A DNA stretch of 5,056 nucleotides, from the NCBI GenBank assembly GCA_021786455.1, contig JAJYNF010000273.1, forward strand, positions 1 through 5,056, read 5' to 3'. Numbering within the stretch: the stretch's first letter is position 1; every line of letters begins with the position of its first letter. Made by a program: the position numbers and the translations under genes. Source of the stretch: Acidobacteriota bacterium (lineage in GTDB: Bacteria > Acidobacteriota > Terriglobia > UBA7540). Below the pieces are notes generated by a model, which was not told the DNA's origin, did no database searches, and saw only the letters and a list, made by a program, of their open reading frames with translations. Positions 1 through 5,056 of this stretch are shown in pieces.

Positions 1-1845
1 GGTAAACTCGGCGCGGAAGCCTAGGGTTGCGGTCAAGTTGTTTCGCAGTCGGATGGAATCCTGAACGTACCAGGCTCCCTCGAGAGAGCGCCATTGCATG
101 GAGGTGGGCGAAGGGACGGCCACAAACGTTGAGACATTTCCCTCAAGAAAGTCGCGCAGGCTCGCAAACGACGCTTGGCCATACTGGGCGAGCGCCAAGC
201 GGTCGTTGGACTGAATCTGCTGGAACCACACTCCCGCCGTCCACTGGTGCTTGCCGTGATGCACGGCCAGGTGGTCTTCGTAAGTAAAAAGATTTCGATG
301 GATAAACAAATTGCTGCCAATGTTGCTTCCCGCCAGGCTGATTTGCGTTGCGGCGTTGGGAGAGGCGCCTCCGCCGATAACCACCGCTCCGATCGGCCGG
401 CCCAGGATGAACCCGGGCAAATCCACCGCAGATTCACCGGTGTAAAAGTACGCGGCGCGCGAGAACCCCACGCGCGCTACGTTCACCACAACCGGAGAAA
501 AGACGTGGGTTTCCTCGAGGCTCGCTACCTGCTCTCGCAAACATTCGGAATCGAGACTGAGCGGATTAACACTCGGGGTTAAGTCGGCGCTGCCGTCAAC
601 GGTGTAAACCGCGGTCAGTGAATTTTGAGGCGAAAATTGCCGGTCCAGGCGCGCGGTGCCGAAATCTTCACGAACCGTCTGAAGCGGGTGGTTGAACGCT
701 TCCGCAATTCCGCCGCCGAGATCCGGCCCGTTCGGCTGCGGCCAAAGCGCCAACAACGGGCGAGCGTCCGGCGCCACACCCACGTCGTTTAACGTTCCGT
801 TGGCTCCGTGCAAATAGCCTTGCCGCGCCTCCGCGTCCGGCACCAAGGTCACGTTGCTAAGCCGCAAATGCTGGCGATAGCCCTCATAGTTGGCAAAGAT
901 TAGCGTCTTGTTCCTTTGAATTGGTCCGCCGAGCGCGGCCCCAAACTGATTTCGCTGAAAAGACGGCTTTGAGCCGCGATCGAAAAAGTTGCGCGCGTCA
1001 AGAGCACGGTTGCGCAAAAATTCATATGCCGTGCCATGCCATTGATTGCCGCCCGAAGCCGTGACGATGCTGATCTGCGCTCCCGGCCTTTTGCCATACT
1101 GAGCGCCGTAGGTCCCCGTGACCACATTGAATTGCCGAACGGCGTCCACTCCTAGGAGCTGGCCGCTGGTTCCGCCGGGTTGCATGTTAATTTCCGCCGC
1201 TCCGGTATATTCAATTCCATTTAACAGGAATAAATTCTCTTGCGGCCGCCGCCCGAGCGCCGCGAACATGTTGCCGACGGCCGAATTCGATACCCCCACC
1301 CCCCCCGCCTTCTGCGAGGGATAGTCCACGACGCCCGGGTTCAGAATGAGCAGCCGGTCGTAACTGCGTCCGTTCAACGGGAGAGCTTTAATTTGGCGGG
1401 AACTCACGATGCCGTTATCGGAACCGGGGGAAAGAGAGATGATCGGCGGCCGGCCCCGAACCGTCACCTCCTGCCTGGTTTCACCAAGCTGGAGCCTGAA
1501 GTTTAGAACCAGTTGTTCGCCTGCCGATAACTTGACATCACCACGCAGAACTGTTTGAAATCCACGCTTGCGGACCGTGACCTGATAATTTCCGACCGGA
1601 ACGGCGGCCAAATCGTAAAGGCCATGGCGGCCGGCAAGGGTGAATCGGAGCAAGCCGGTCTCGACGTCCCGCGCCTCGACTCGCGCTCCGGCCAGGGCGC
1701 CTCCTGAGGCATCGGTCACCTGGCCTGAAATGGTAGCCGTCACCTGCGCTCGCGCGCCAAGCGCGCACATTCCCGCGATGACTGACGCCAGAACAACGGG
1801 CCGCAGCGCCAAAGCCTTTCGTTTGCCGAACGGCCTCGTTGTCAT
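1..1845 (-). CDS. Oar-like TonB-dependent receptor with N-terminal carboxypeptidase-regulatory-like domain (partial, C-terminus off the left edge)
   Basis: Outer-membrane receptor/transporter of the Oar-like class, probably importing a large or polymeric substrate with TonB energy; the substrate cannot be read from the sequence. Translating the minus strand gives 615 uninterrupted codons to the window edge. Residues 1-33 are a signal peptide (basic GKRK start, hydrophobic core, cleavage after ARA before Q34). Residues 36-115 form a CarboxypepD_reg-like beta domain (ISGQVTDASGGALAGARV, later VPVGNYQVTVRKRGF). The plug region follows, with ALPLNGR at 154-160, GRRPQENLFLLNG at 198-210, and the segment from YGAQYGKRPGAQISIVT to HGTAYEFLRN at 246-279. 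RNQFGAALGGPI at 298-309 and NYEGYR near 319 lead into the barrel; LTATLGFRAEF near 605 matches the usual LNLGLRYE strand. Family members are about 1000-1200 residues, so roughly half is present. The start at 1845 is chosen for its GGAGG and signal peptide; an in-frame ATG at 1881 would add 12 residues but has a weaker ribosome site. Family is sure, substrate unknown. Confidence 0.93.
   Translation of the reverse strand, partial: MTTRPFGKRKALALRPVVLASVIAGMCALGARAQVTATISGQVTDASGGALAGARVEARDVETGLLRFTLAGRHGLYDLAAVPVGNYQVTVRKRGFQTVLRGDVKLSAGEQLVLNFRLQLGETRQEVTVRGRPPIISLSPGSDNGIVSSRQIKALPLNGRSYDRLLILNPGVVDYPSQKAGGVGVSNSAVGNMFAALGRRPQENLFLLNGIEYTGAAEINMQPGGTSGQLLGVDAVRQFNVVTGTYGAQYGKRPGAQISIVTASGGNQWHGTAYEFLRNRALDARNFFDRGSKPSFQRNQFGAALGGPIQRNKTLIFANYEGYRQHLRLSNVTLVPDAEARQGYLHGANGTLNDVGVAPDARPLLALWPQPNGPDLGGGIAEAFNHPLQTVREDFGTARLDRQFSPQNSLTAVYTVDGSADLTPSVNPLSLDSECLREQVASLEETHVFSPVVVNVARVGFSRAAYFYTGESAVDLPGFILGRPIGAVVIGGGASPNAATQISLAGSNIGSNLFIHRNLFTYEDHLAVHHGKHQWTAGVWFQQIQSNDRLALAQYGQASFASLRDFLEGNVSTFVAVPSPTSMQWRSLEGAWYVQDSIRLRNNLTATLGFRAEFT
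1299..1306 (-). repeat. G8 homopolymer tract inside the receptor gene
   Basis: Eight consecutive C on the plus strand read as G8 on the coding strand, followed one base later by a second run of five (1293-1297). Together they encode A-G-G-V-G-V at residues 180-185, in the plug region between the LPLNGR motif and the GRRPQENLF motif. The frame is open through the tract in this sequence. Tracts of this kind can slip in replication and also cause sequencing or assembly errors. The run is certain; a functional role is not shown. Confidence 0.5.
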
Positions 1846-1854
1846 CCCGAAAAG

Positions 1855-1859
1855 CCTCC
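1855..1859 (-). promoter_or_regulatory. Ribosome binding site of the TonB-dependent receptor
   Basis: The plus-strand CCTCC reads GGAGG on the minus strand, a strong Shine-Dalgarno core nine bases before the ATG at 1845-1843. It decides the start against the in-frame ATG at 1881-1879, which has no comparable purine run. Confidence 0.75.
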
Positions 1860-1923
1860 GTGCCAAAGAAATCGTTTGCATCACCGGGCAACCCAGCAGG
1901 CTGTCGCTCAAACTGCCGCCAGA

Positions 1924-1952
1924 ATGTTATGAGGGAATACGTTATAAGTCAA
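1924..1952 (-). promoter_or_regulatory. Candidate sigma70-type promoter for the TonB-dependent receptor
   Basis: On the minus strand a -35-like TTGACT (1952-1947, 5 of 6 matches to TTGACA) is followed after exactly 17 bases by a -10-like TAACAT (1929-1924, 4 of 6, with the key first TA and last T kept). Transcription would start near 1917, leaving a leader of about 70 bases before the ATG at 1845. The -35 lies at the edge of the AT-rich island. This is a consensus match only. Confidence 0.45.
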
Positions 1953-2115
1953 GTCGCCTATATAATATATGTGGTTTTATGCATATTTCAGGCTATTTAG
2001 ATGAGAATGGGCCCTTGGGGGGCGGGAGAGATCCCCGAATCTATCCGTTTGGGCTGGTTGACAGCAGATCGGGCGACCGATGAAGCTCTTGTTGCTTCGC
2101 GTGGAGCGGAAATAT

Positions 2116-2144
2116 TTGGCCGGACCCTCGATGGATGCTAAAAT
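2116..2144 (+). promoter_or_regulatory. Candidate sigma70-type promoter for the glycosyltransferase operon
   Basis: A -35-like TTGGCC (2116-2121, 4 of 6) and a -10-like TAAAAT (2139-2144, 5 of 6) are separated by 17 bases. The predicted start near 2151 gives a leader of about 64 bases that includes the hairpin at 2180-2200. It is the best-spaced pair I could find upstream of the first rightward gene. Support is by consensus match and position only. Confidence 0.45.
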
Positions 2145-2179
2145 AACTGCGGGTGAAAAGACGTCCGGGTTCGAGACCA

Positions 2180-2200
2180 CCAGGGAACTTGATTCCCTGG
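2180..2200 (+). promoter_or_regulatory. Perfect 8-bp inverted repeat (leader hairpin or operator) before the GT2 gene
   Basis: CCAGGGAA (2180-2187) and TTCCCTGG (2193-2200) are exact reverse complements around a five-base loop CTTGA. The right arm ends 14 bases before the ATG at 2215, and its last two G belong to the GGGGA (2199-2203) that is the best Shine-Dalgarno candidate for that gene. In RNA it could mask the ribosome site; in DNA it could be a protein-binding site. No T-tract follows, so it is not a typical terminator. Confidence 0.5.
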
Positions 2201-2214
2201 GGACGATGGGTTAG

Positions 2215-3009
2215 ATGGATAGCCTGACGGTTGTGATTCCCGTTTTCAATGAAGCGGAAAATATCCCCCCGCTAACCAAACGCCTGAGCGAAAGCCTGGA
2301 GGGCTGGGCTATTGAGGCGGAGTTTCTGTTTGTGGACGACGGCAGCACCGACGGGACGGTCGCGGAGCTACGGCGGGCTCGCCAGAAAGACCCGCGTATT
2401 CGGATCGCGCATTTCCGCAGGAACATGGGCCAGACGGCGGCCATGGCGGCGGGATTTCGACTGGCACGGGGCCGGGCGGTGGCGACGCTGGACGGCGATT
2501 TGCAGAACGACCCGGCGGAAATTCCCCGCCTCGTGAAGATGCTGGAGGAGTGGGACGCCGTGTGCGGGATTCGCATCCACCGAGAGGACGGGTGGTGGAG
2601 GCGCGTGTCCTCGCGCATCGCCAACGGGTATCGTAACTGGATGACGGGCGACAACATCCTCGACACCGGCTGCACCTTGAAAGTTTTTCGCCGCGAGTGC
2701 GTCGAGCGTCTGGAGCTCTACACGGGTTTGCACCGCTTTCTTCCTACCTTGCTCAAGATGCGCGGCTATCGTGTGACGCAGGTTCCGGTCAGCCACCACC
2801 CTCGCCGCGCGGGAAAAACGAAATACGGGACCTGGGACCGGCTCGTCAAAGGGCTCGGCGATGTGCAAACGGTTCGATGGATGCGAAGGAACTGGATTGA
2901 TTTTGAATCTGTCCTGGAGCTCGAAGACGATCTCGAGGACGCATCACTCGAACCGGCGCGCGAGCGGGCTCCCGACCGCCCGGCGGCGGCGCCGTGGCCA
3001 CGCCATTGA
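2215..3009 (+). CDS. GT2 family glycosyltransferase, polyprenyl-phosphate sugar synthase (DPM synthase-like)
   Basis: Predicted to move a sugar from a nucleotide donor to polyprenyl phosphate at the cytoplasmic face of the inner membrane. The GT-A fold starts at once (SLTVVIPVFNEAENI, residues 3-17). The nucleotide-binding motif VDDGSTDGT is at 40-48, RNMGQTAAMAAGF at 69-81, and the metal/donor motif DGDLQNDP at 93-100. DTGCTLKVFRREC (150-162) and the basic HHPRRAGKTKYG (194-205) are typical of dolichol-phosphate-mannose-synthase-like enzymes, the latter near the phosphate/acceptor site. At 264 residues it lacks the two C-terminal membrane helices of GtrB-type relatives; instead it ends in an acidic stretch (231-246) and a Pro/Arg/Ala-rich tail. 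The ATG at 2215 fits the domain start, with GGGGA (2199-2203) 11 bases ahead. The ArnT-like gene follows after 33 bp, in the same frame, and is the likely user of the product. The sugar (mannose, glucose, aminosugar) cannot be decided. Confidence 0.92.
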   Translation: MDSLTVVIPVFNEAENIPPLTKRLSESLEGWAIEAEFLFVDDGSTDGTVAELRRARQKDPRIRIAHFRRNMGQTAAMAAGFRLARGRAVATLDGDLQNDPAEIPRLVKMLEEWDAVCGIRIHREDGWWRRVSSRIANGYRNWMTGDNILDTGCTLKVFRRECVERLELYTGLHRFLPTLLKMRGYRVTQVPVSHHPRRAGKTKYGTWDRLVKGLGDVQTVRWMRRNWIDFESVLELEDDLEDASLEPARERAPDRPAAAPWPRH

Positions 3010-3042
3010 AAGGGATTCATTGCCTCCCTTCCCCAAACTCTC

Positions 3043-4860
3043 TTGAGCCCTCAACATTCAACCCCATCGGAACCGTCATTGCCTTCTGCCCGAAGGTGGA
3101 CGGGATGGCGCGACGGCGCAATCCTCGCCTTGATGGCCTACGCCAGCTTCTTCTGGGGCCTCGGGCGGCTGCCGCTGTTAGAGCCGGATGAAGGCCGGAA
3201 CGCGGAAGTGGCGCGGGAGATGCTCCTTCTGGGACGCTGGCTGACACCCCACTACGACGGATTGGCGTACCTGGATAAGCCGCCGATGCTGTTTTGGCTG
3301 ATCGCTGGGTCGTTCAAACTTTTCGGCCTCACCGAATGGGCGGCGAGGCTCCCCTCGGCTCTTGCGGCGCTCTCCGTGCTGATGCTGGCATGGACATTGG
3401 GACGCCGCATGTTCGGAAACGCGGTCGGGATTCGGGCAGGAATCATTCTGGCCACCGCCCCTCTGGTCATGGTGTTTGCTCGCACAGTCATCTTCGACAC
3501 GCTTTTAACGCTGCTGGTGACGCTGGCCTTGGTGGCTCTGTGGCGGAACGAGGGCGCGCCCTCGCGGGCGCTTTCCGCCGACCTCACGGCGTTTGCGGCC
3601 GCGGGTTTGGCCACGCTGACCAAGGGCCCGGTTGGCTTTCTTCTCCCGTTAATCATCATCTTTGTCTATTGGGCGCTGCGCGGCCGGCTCGGCGAAATCC
3701 GAAGACTTCACTGGAAATGGGGGCTGGCGGTTTTCGCCGTGATCGTGTTGCCGTGGTTTATGGTCGTCAGCTTCCGCCATCCGAATTTTCCCCGTTACGC
3801 GCTGTGGAATGAAAGCTTGCTGCGCTTTGCCACTCCAAGCGCGCACCGGGAAGGTAGCCCGCTCTATTACGTTCCCGTCTATCTGGCCGGATTTTTACCT
3901 TGGAGCTTTTTTTTGCTCGCTTGCGCTGTGGGGCGCATCCGGCGATGGAGAGAGCTTCTGCGGGAAGAATCTTCCTCGACCCTGTTTCTCGTTTGTTGGG
4001 CAGGCGTCATTTTTATTTTCTTTTCGATCTCCCAATCCAAACTGCCCGGATACTTTCTCCCAGCCATGGTGCCTCTGAGCATCCTGATGGCGAAGGCTTG
4101 GGACGAAGCCGAAAACGCCGCAAAAGTGAGAGTGCCGGGGTGGATGACGGCGGGCTTTGCCGCGCTTGCGCTGGTTGGCTTATCCGTATTTCTTGGCCTA
4201 GAGTTGGGAGCGTTCCGCGCCGTCTGGGCGCGCCTGGCCCACAAAGTGCCTTTGGAAGTGCTAACGCTGGTCAAACCGGAAATTTTTTACACAAGCCTGT
4301 TGGTGATTGGGCTGGCCGTCTTAGGCCGCGATCTGATGGGACGCGCGCGGCGGCGATGGGCTGCGGGCACCGCTTTCGTGGTTGTCGCCCTGACCACGCC
4401 GCTGCTTATCGCTCGCTGGCTCAGGCCAATCGAACTTTTTGCCTCGGCCAATTCGAGCCGCGCCCTCGCCCGAACCATAGAAAAAAGCCCGGAGCGAAAG
4501 CTGCCGGTTTACGGCCTTTATTATTTTCGGACCGGCTTGCCGTTTTATCTCCGCCGCCCGGTGGGACTGGTCACAGCGACTGCCGACGAGCTTACGAGCA
4601 ATTATGTTGTTACCGAATGGCGGAAGTTGAAAGGAACCGCGCCAGGATTGTTTTTGCCATCTCTCAGGAAGAAAAAGGCGCTGCCGTGGAATCCGAATCA
4701 GCCGTTGTTGGCGCGCGCAAAAGACTGGCGTCCCCGGCGGGCCTTAGTCATCGTCCAGGGGGTGCAAGTTCCCATTTTGTCCAGGGCGGCGGGGGAGGCT
4801 GAGCCATTATGGACCGGCTGGCAGTACTCCGTCTGGCGAGTCAGTACGTCAGAGCACTGA
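3043..4860 (+). CDS. GT39 / ArnT-like (PMT_2) integral membrane glycosyltransferase
   Basis: Predicted to transfer a sugar from a polyprenyl-phosphate carrier to an acceptor on the periplasmic side of the inner membrane. Its 605 residues show about 12-13 hydrophobic segments between 26 and 460 (for example 26-44, 127-145, 226-244, 312-330, 366-388, 439-460), then a soluble C-terminal domain (461-605), the ArnT architecture. Family signatures include LLEPDEGRNAEVARE (45-59) with the acidic pair D49/E50 in the first periplasmic loop where the catalytic Asp of this superfamily lies, YLDKPPMLFW (76-85), LTKGPVG (192-198) and SQSKLPGYFLP (330-340), like the KLP motif of ArnT. It is somewhat longer than E. 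coli ArnT (about 550). The start is uncertain: TTG at 3043 is the first conventional start after the preceding stop but has no good Shine-Dalgarno; TTG at 3079 is also possible. The acceptor may be lipid A, another glycan or protein; arabinose specificity should not be assumed. Confidence 0.9.
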   Translation: MSPQHSTPSEPSLPSARRWTGWRDGAILALMAYASFFWGLGRLPLLEPDEGRNAEVAREMLLLGRWLTPHYDGLAYLDKPPMLFWLIAGSFKLFGLTEWAARLPSALAALSVLMLAWTLGRRMFGNAVGIRAGIILATAPLVMVFARTVIFDTLLTLLVTLALVALWRNEGAPSRALSADLTAFAAAGLATLTKGPVGFLLPLIIIFVYWALRGRLGEIRRLHWKWGLAVFAVIVLPWFMVVSFRHPNFPRYALWNESLLRFATPSAHREGSPLYYVPVYLAGFLPWSFFLLACAVGRIRRWRELLREESSSTLFLVCWAGVIFIFFSISQSKLPGYFLPAMVPLSILMAKAWDEAENAAKVRVPGWMTAGFAALALVGLSVFLGLELGAFRAVWARLAHKVPLEVLTLVKPEIFYTSLLVIGLAVLGRDLMGRARRRWAAGTAFVVVALTTPLLIARWLRPIELFASANSSRALARTIEKSPERKLPVYGLYYFRTGLPFYLRRPVGLVTATADELTSNYVVTEWRKLKGTAPGLFLPSLRKKKALPWNPNQPLLARAKDWRPRRALVIVQGVQVPILSRAAGEAEPLWTGWQYSVWRVSTSEH

Positions 4861-4905
4861 CTTTTAGAAACCCGGACAGGAGAGATTGAAGAACCCCTTT
4901 CGTTC

Positions 4906-5056
4906 ATGTGTGGAATCTGCGGCATCTATAACCTGGCTCAAGAACCGCTGGAATACGGCTCGGCCATCGAGCGCATGGCGCGCCAGCTCGAACATCGGGG
5001 GCCGGATCAGAGCGGTTTTTTGAATTTACCTTATCTCGCGCTGGGCATTCGCCGAC
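4906..5056 (+). CDS. asnB: Glutamine-dependent asparagine synthase-like amidotransferase (partial, N-terminus only)
   Basis: The first 50 codons of a class II (Ntn) glutamine amidotransferase of the asparagine synthase B family; the rest lies beyond the right edge. The protein opens MCGICGIY, where Cys2 becomes the N-terminal nucleophile that hydrolyses glutamine after Met removal, and continues with MARQLEHRGPDQSG (residues 24-37), the conserved HRGPD glutamine-binding signature. LGIRR at 46-50 fits the usual LGHRRLSI segment. The nucleophile requirement fixes the start at ATG 4906. The ribosome site is unusual: the strong purine run AGGAGAG (4878-4884) is 21 bases away and only a weak GAAGAA (4888-4893) is close. 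It lies 45 bp after the ArnT-like gene and is probably in the same operon. The synthase domain is not visible, so it may be a true asparagine synthetase or one of the AsnB-like enzymes that amidate sugar acids or other products in surface polysaccharide clusters. Confidence 0.92.
   Translation, partial: MCGICGIYNLAQEPLEYGSAIERMARQLEHRGPDQSGFLNLPYLALGIRR

Larger units (their letters stand above)
1846..2214. other. Divergent intergenic region
   Basis: This 369-bp gap separates the leftward receptor from the rightward sugar-transfer operon. No credible gene is seen in it: open frames that cross it carry no recognisable protein features. It contains an AT-rich island at about 1936-2000, including TATAATATAT at 1961-1970, which stands out against the GC-rich surroundings. 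It also holds a direct repeat AAGTC-AAGTC (1946-1955), two small inverted repeats (TCGG/CCGA around a GCGA loop at 2069-2080; GAAGC/GCTTC at 2082-2098), two promoter candidates and a hairpin next to the operon start, the last three listed separately. Confidence 0.8.

Noticed and set aside
19..36. Lipoprotein-type signal for the receptor because of Cys27 in the signal peptide
   Set aside because: The residue before Cys27 is Met, which does not fit a lipobox, and a standard ARA cleavage site lies just after.
33..582. Overlapping open frames on both strands (33-437 minus, 175-582 plus) that look like small genes
   Set aside because: They lie inside the receptor, whose own frame is uninterrupted from 1845 to 1 and carries clear family motifs; the others have no recognisable features.
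1879..1881. Alternative upstream ATG for the receptor (12 extra residues)
   Set aside because: No strong ribosome site precedes it, while the ATG at 1845 has GGAGG nine bases away and gives a normal signal peptide.
1961..1966. Perfect TATAAT on the plus strand as a rightward promoter
   Set aside because: At 17-bp spacing the upstream hexamer is TACGTT, a poor -35, and it would leave a leader of about 240 bases; the pair at 2116-2144 is better placed.
1640..2083. 147-codon plus-strand frame crossing the receptor start and the intergenic region
   Set aside because: It is antisense to the receptor's signal peptide and regulatory-like domain, has no family resemblance, and runs through the promoter region.
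2180..2200. Hairpin as a transcription terminator
   Set aside because: No U-tract follows on either strand and no gene ends nearby; it sits in the leader of a gene.
2206..2214. Two-codon upstream open frame (ATG GGT TAG) as a regulatory uORF
   Set aside because: The only Shine-Dalgarno candidate is about two bases away, too close for initiation, and so short a frame is easily chance.
3900..4802. 300-codon open frame in a second plus-strand frame, starting next to a T8 run (3907-3914), suggesting a frameshift product
   Set aside because: The main frame keeps ArnT hallmarks well past the T run (SQSKLPGYFLP at residues 330-340, later helices and the C-terminal domain). The alternative protein is Arg/Gly/Pro-rich with no recognisable motif, as expected for a shadow frame in GC-rich DNA.

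Overview
The window is about 60% GC and almost fully coding. It looks like a fragment of an Acidobacteriota genome (Terriglobia or Bryobacterales type) or a close relative. The main evidence is the leftward gene: an Oar-like TonB-dependent receptor with an N-terminal carboxypeptidase-regulatory-like domain and the motifs LPLNGR, GRRPQENLFLLNG and RNQFGAALGGP, a family greatly expanded in that phylum. The taxonomic call is an inference from this protein style, not from a marker gene.

Layout: bases 1-1845 (minus strand) hold the N-terminal 615 codons of the receptor, which runs off the left edge. Its reading frame is complete, and I translated it end to end without a stop; it is not closed inside the window, which makes it easy to miss. 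Bases 1846-2214 are a 369-bp divergent intergenic region. It contains an AT-rich island, one sigma70-like promoter candidate for each direction (each with a 17-bp spacer), and a perfect 8-bp hairpin just before the rightward operon. Bases 2215-3009 (plus) encode a GT2 glycosyltransferase of the polyprenyl-phosphate sugar synthase type. Bases 3043-4860 (plus) encode a large multi-spanning GT39/ArnT-like (PMT_2) glycosyltransferase. Bases 4906-5056 (plus) are the first 50 codons of a glutamine-dependent asparagine synthase-like amidotransferase, cut by the right edge.

The three rightward genes are closely spaced (33 and 45 bp) and probably form one operon. A coherent reading is that the GT2 enzyme charges a polyprenyl phosphate with a sugar on the cytoplasmic face, and the ArnT-like enzyme uses that lipid-linked sugar to modify an acceptor (lipid A, glycan or protein) on the periplasmic face. 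The AsnB-like enzyme either makes asparagine or amidates a sugar acid for the same surface glycan. The divergent receptor is a surface protein, but the sequence shows no functional link to the operon beyond the shared intergenic region. I see no RNA gene, CRISPR array, mobile element or convincing terminator. This is mostly a recognisable envelope-biogenesis region rather than a clearly new system; the points worth a second look are the G8 tract in the receptor, the leader hairpin and the composition of the sugar-transfer cassette.
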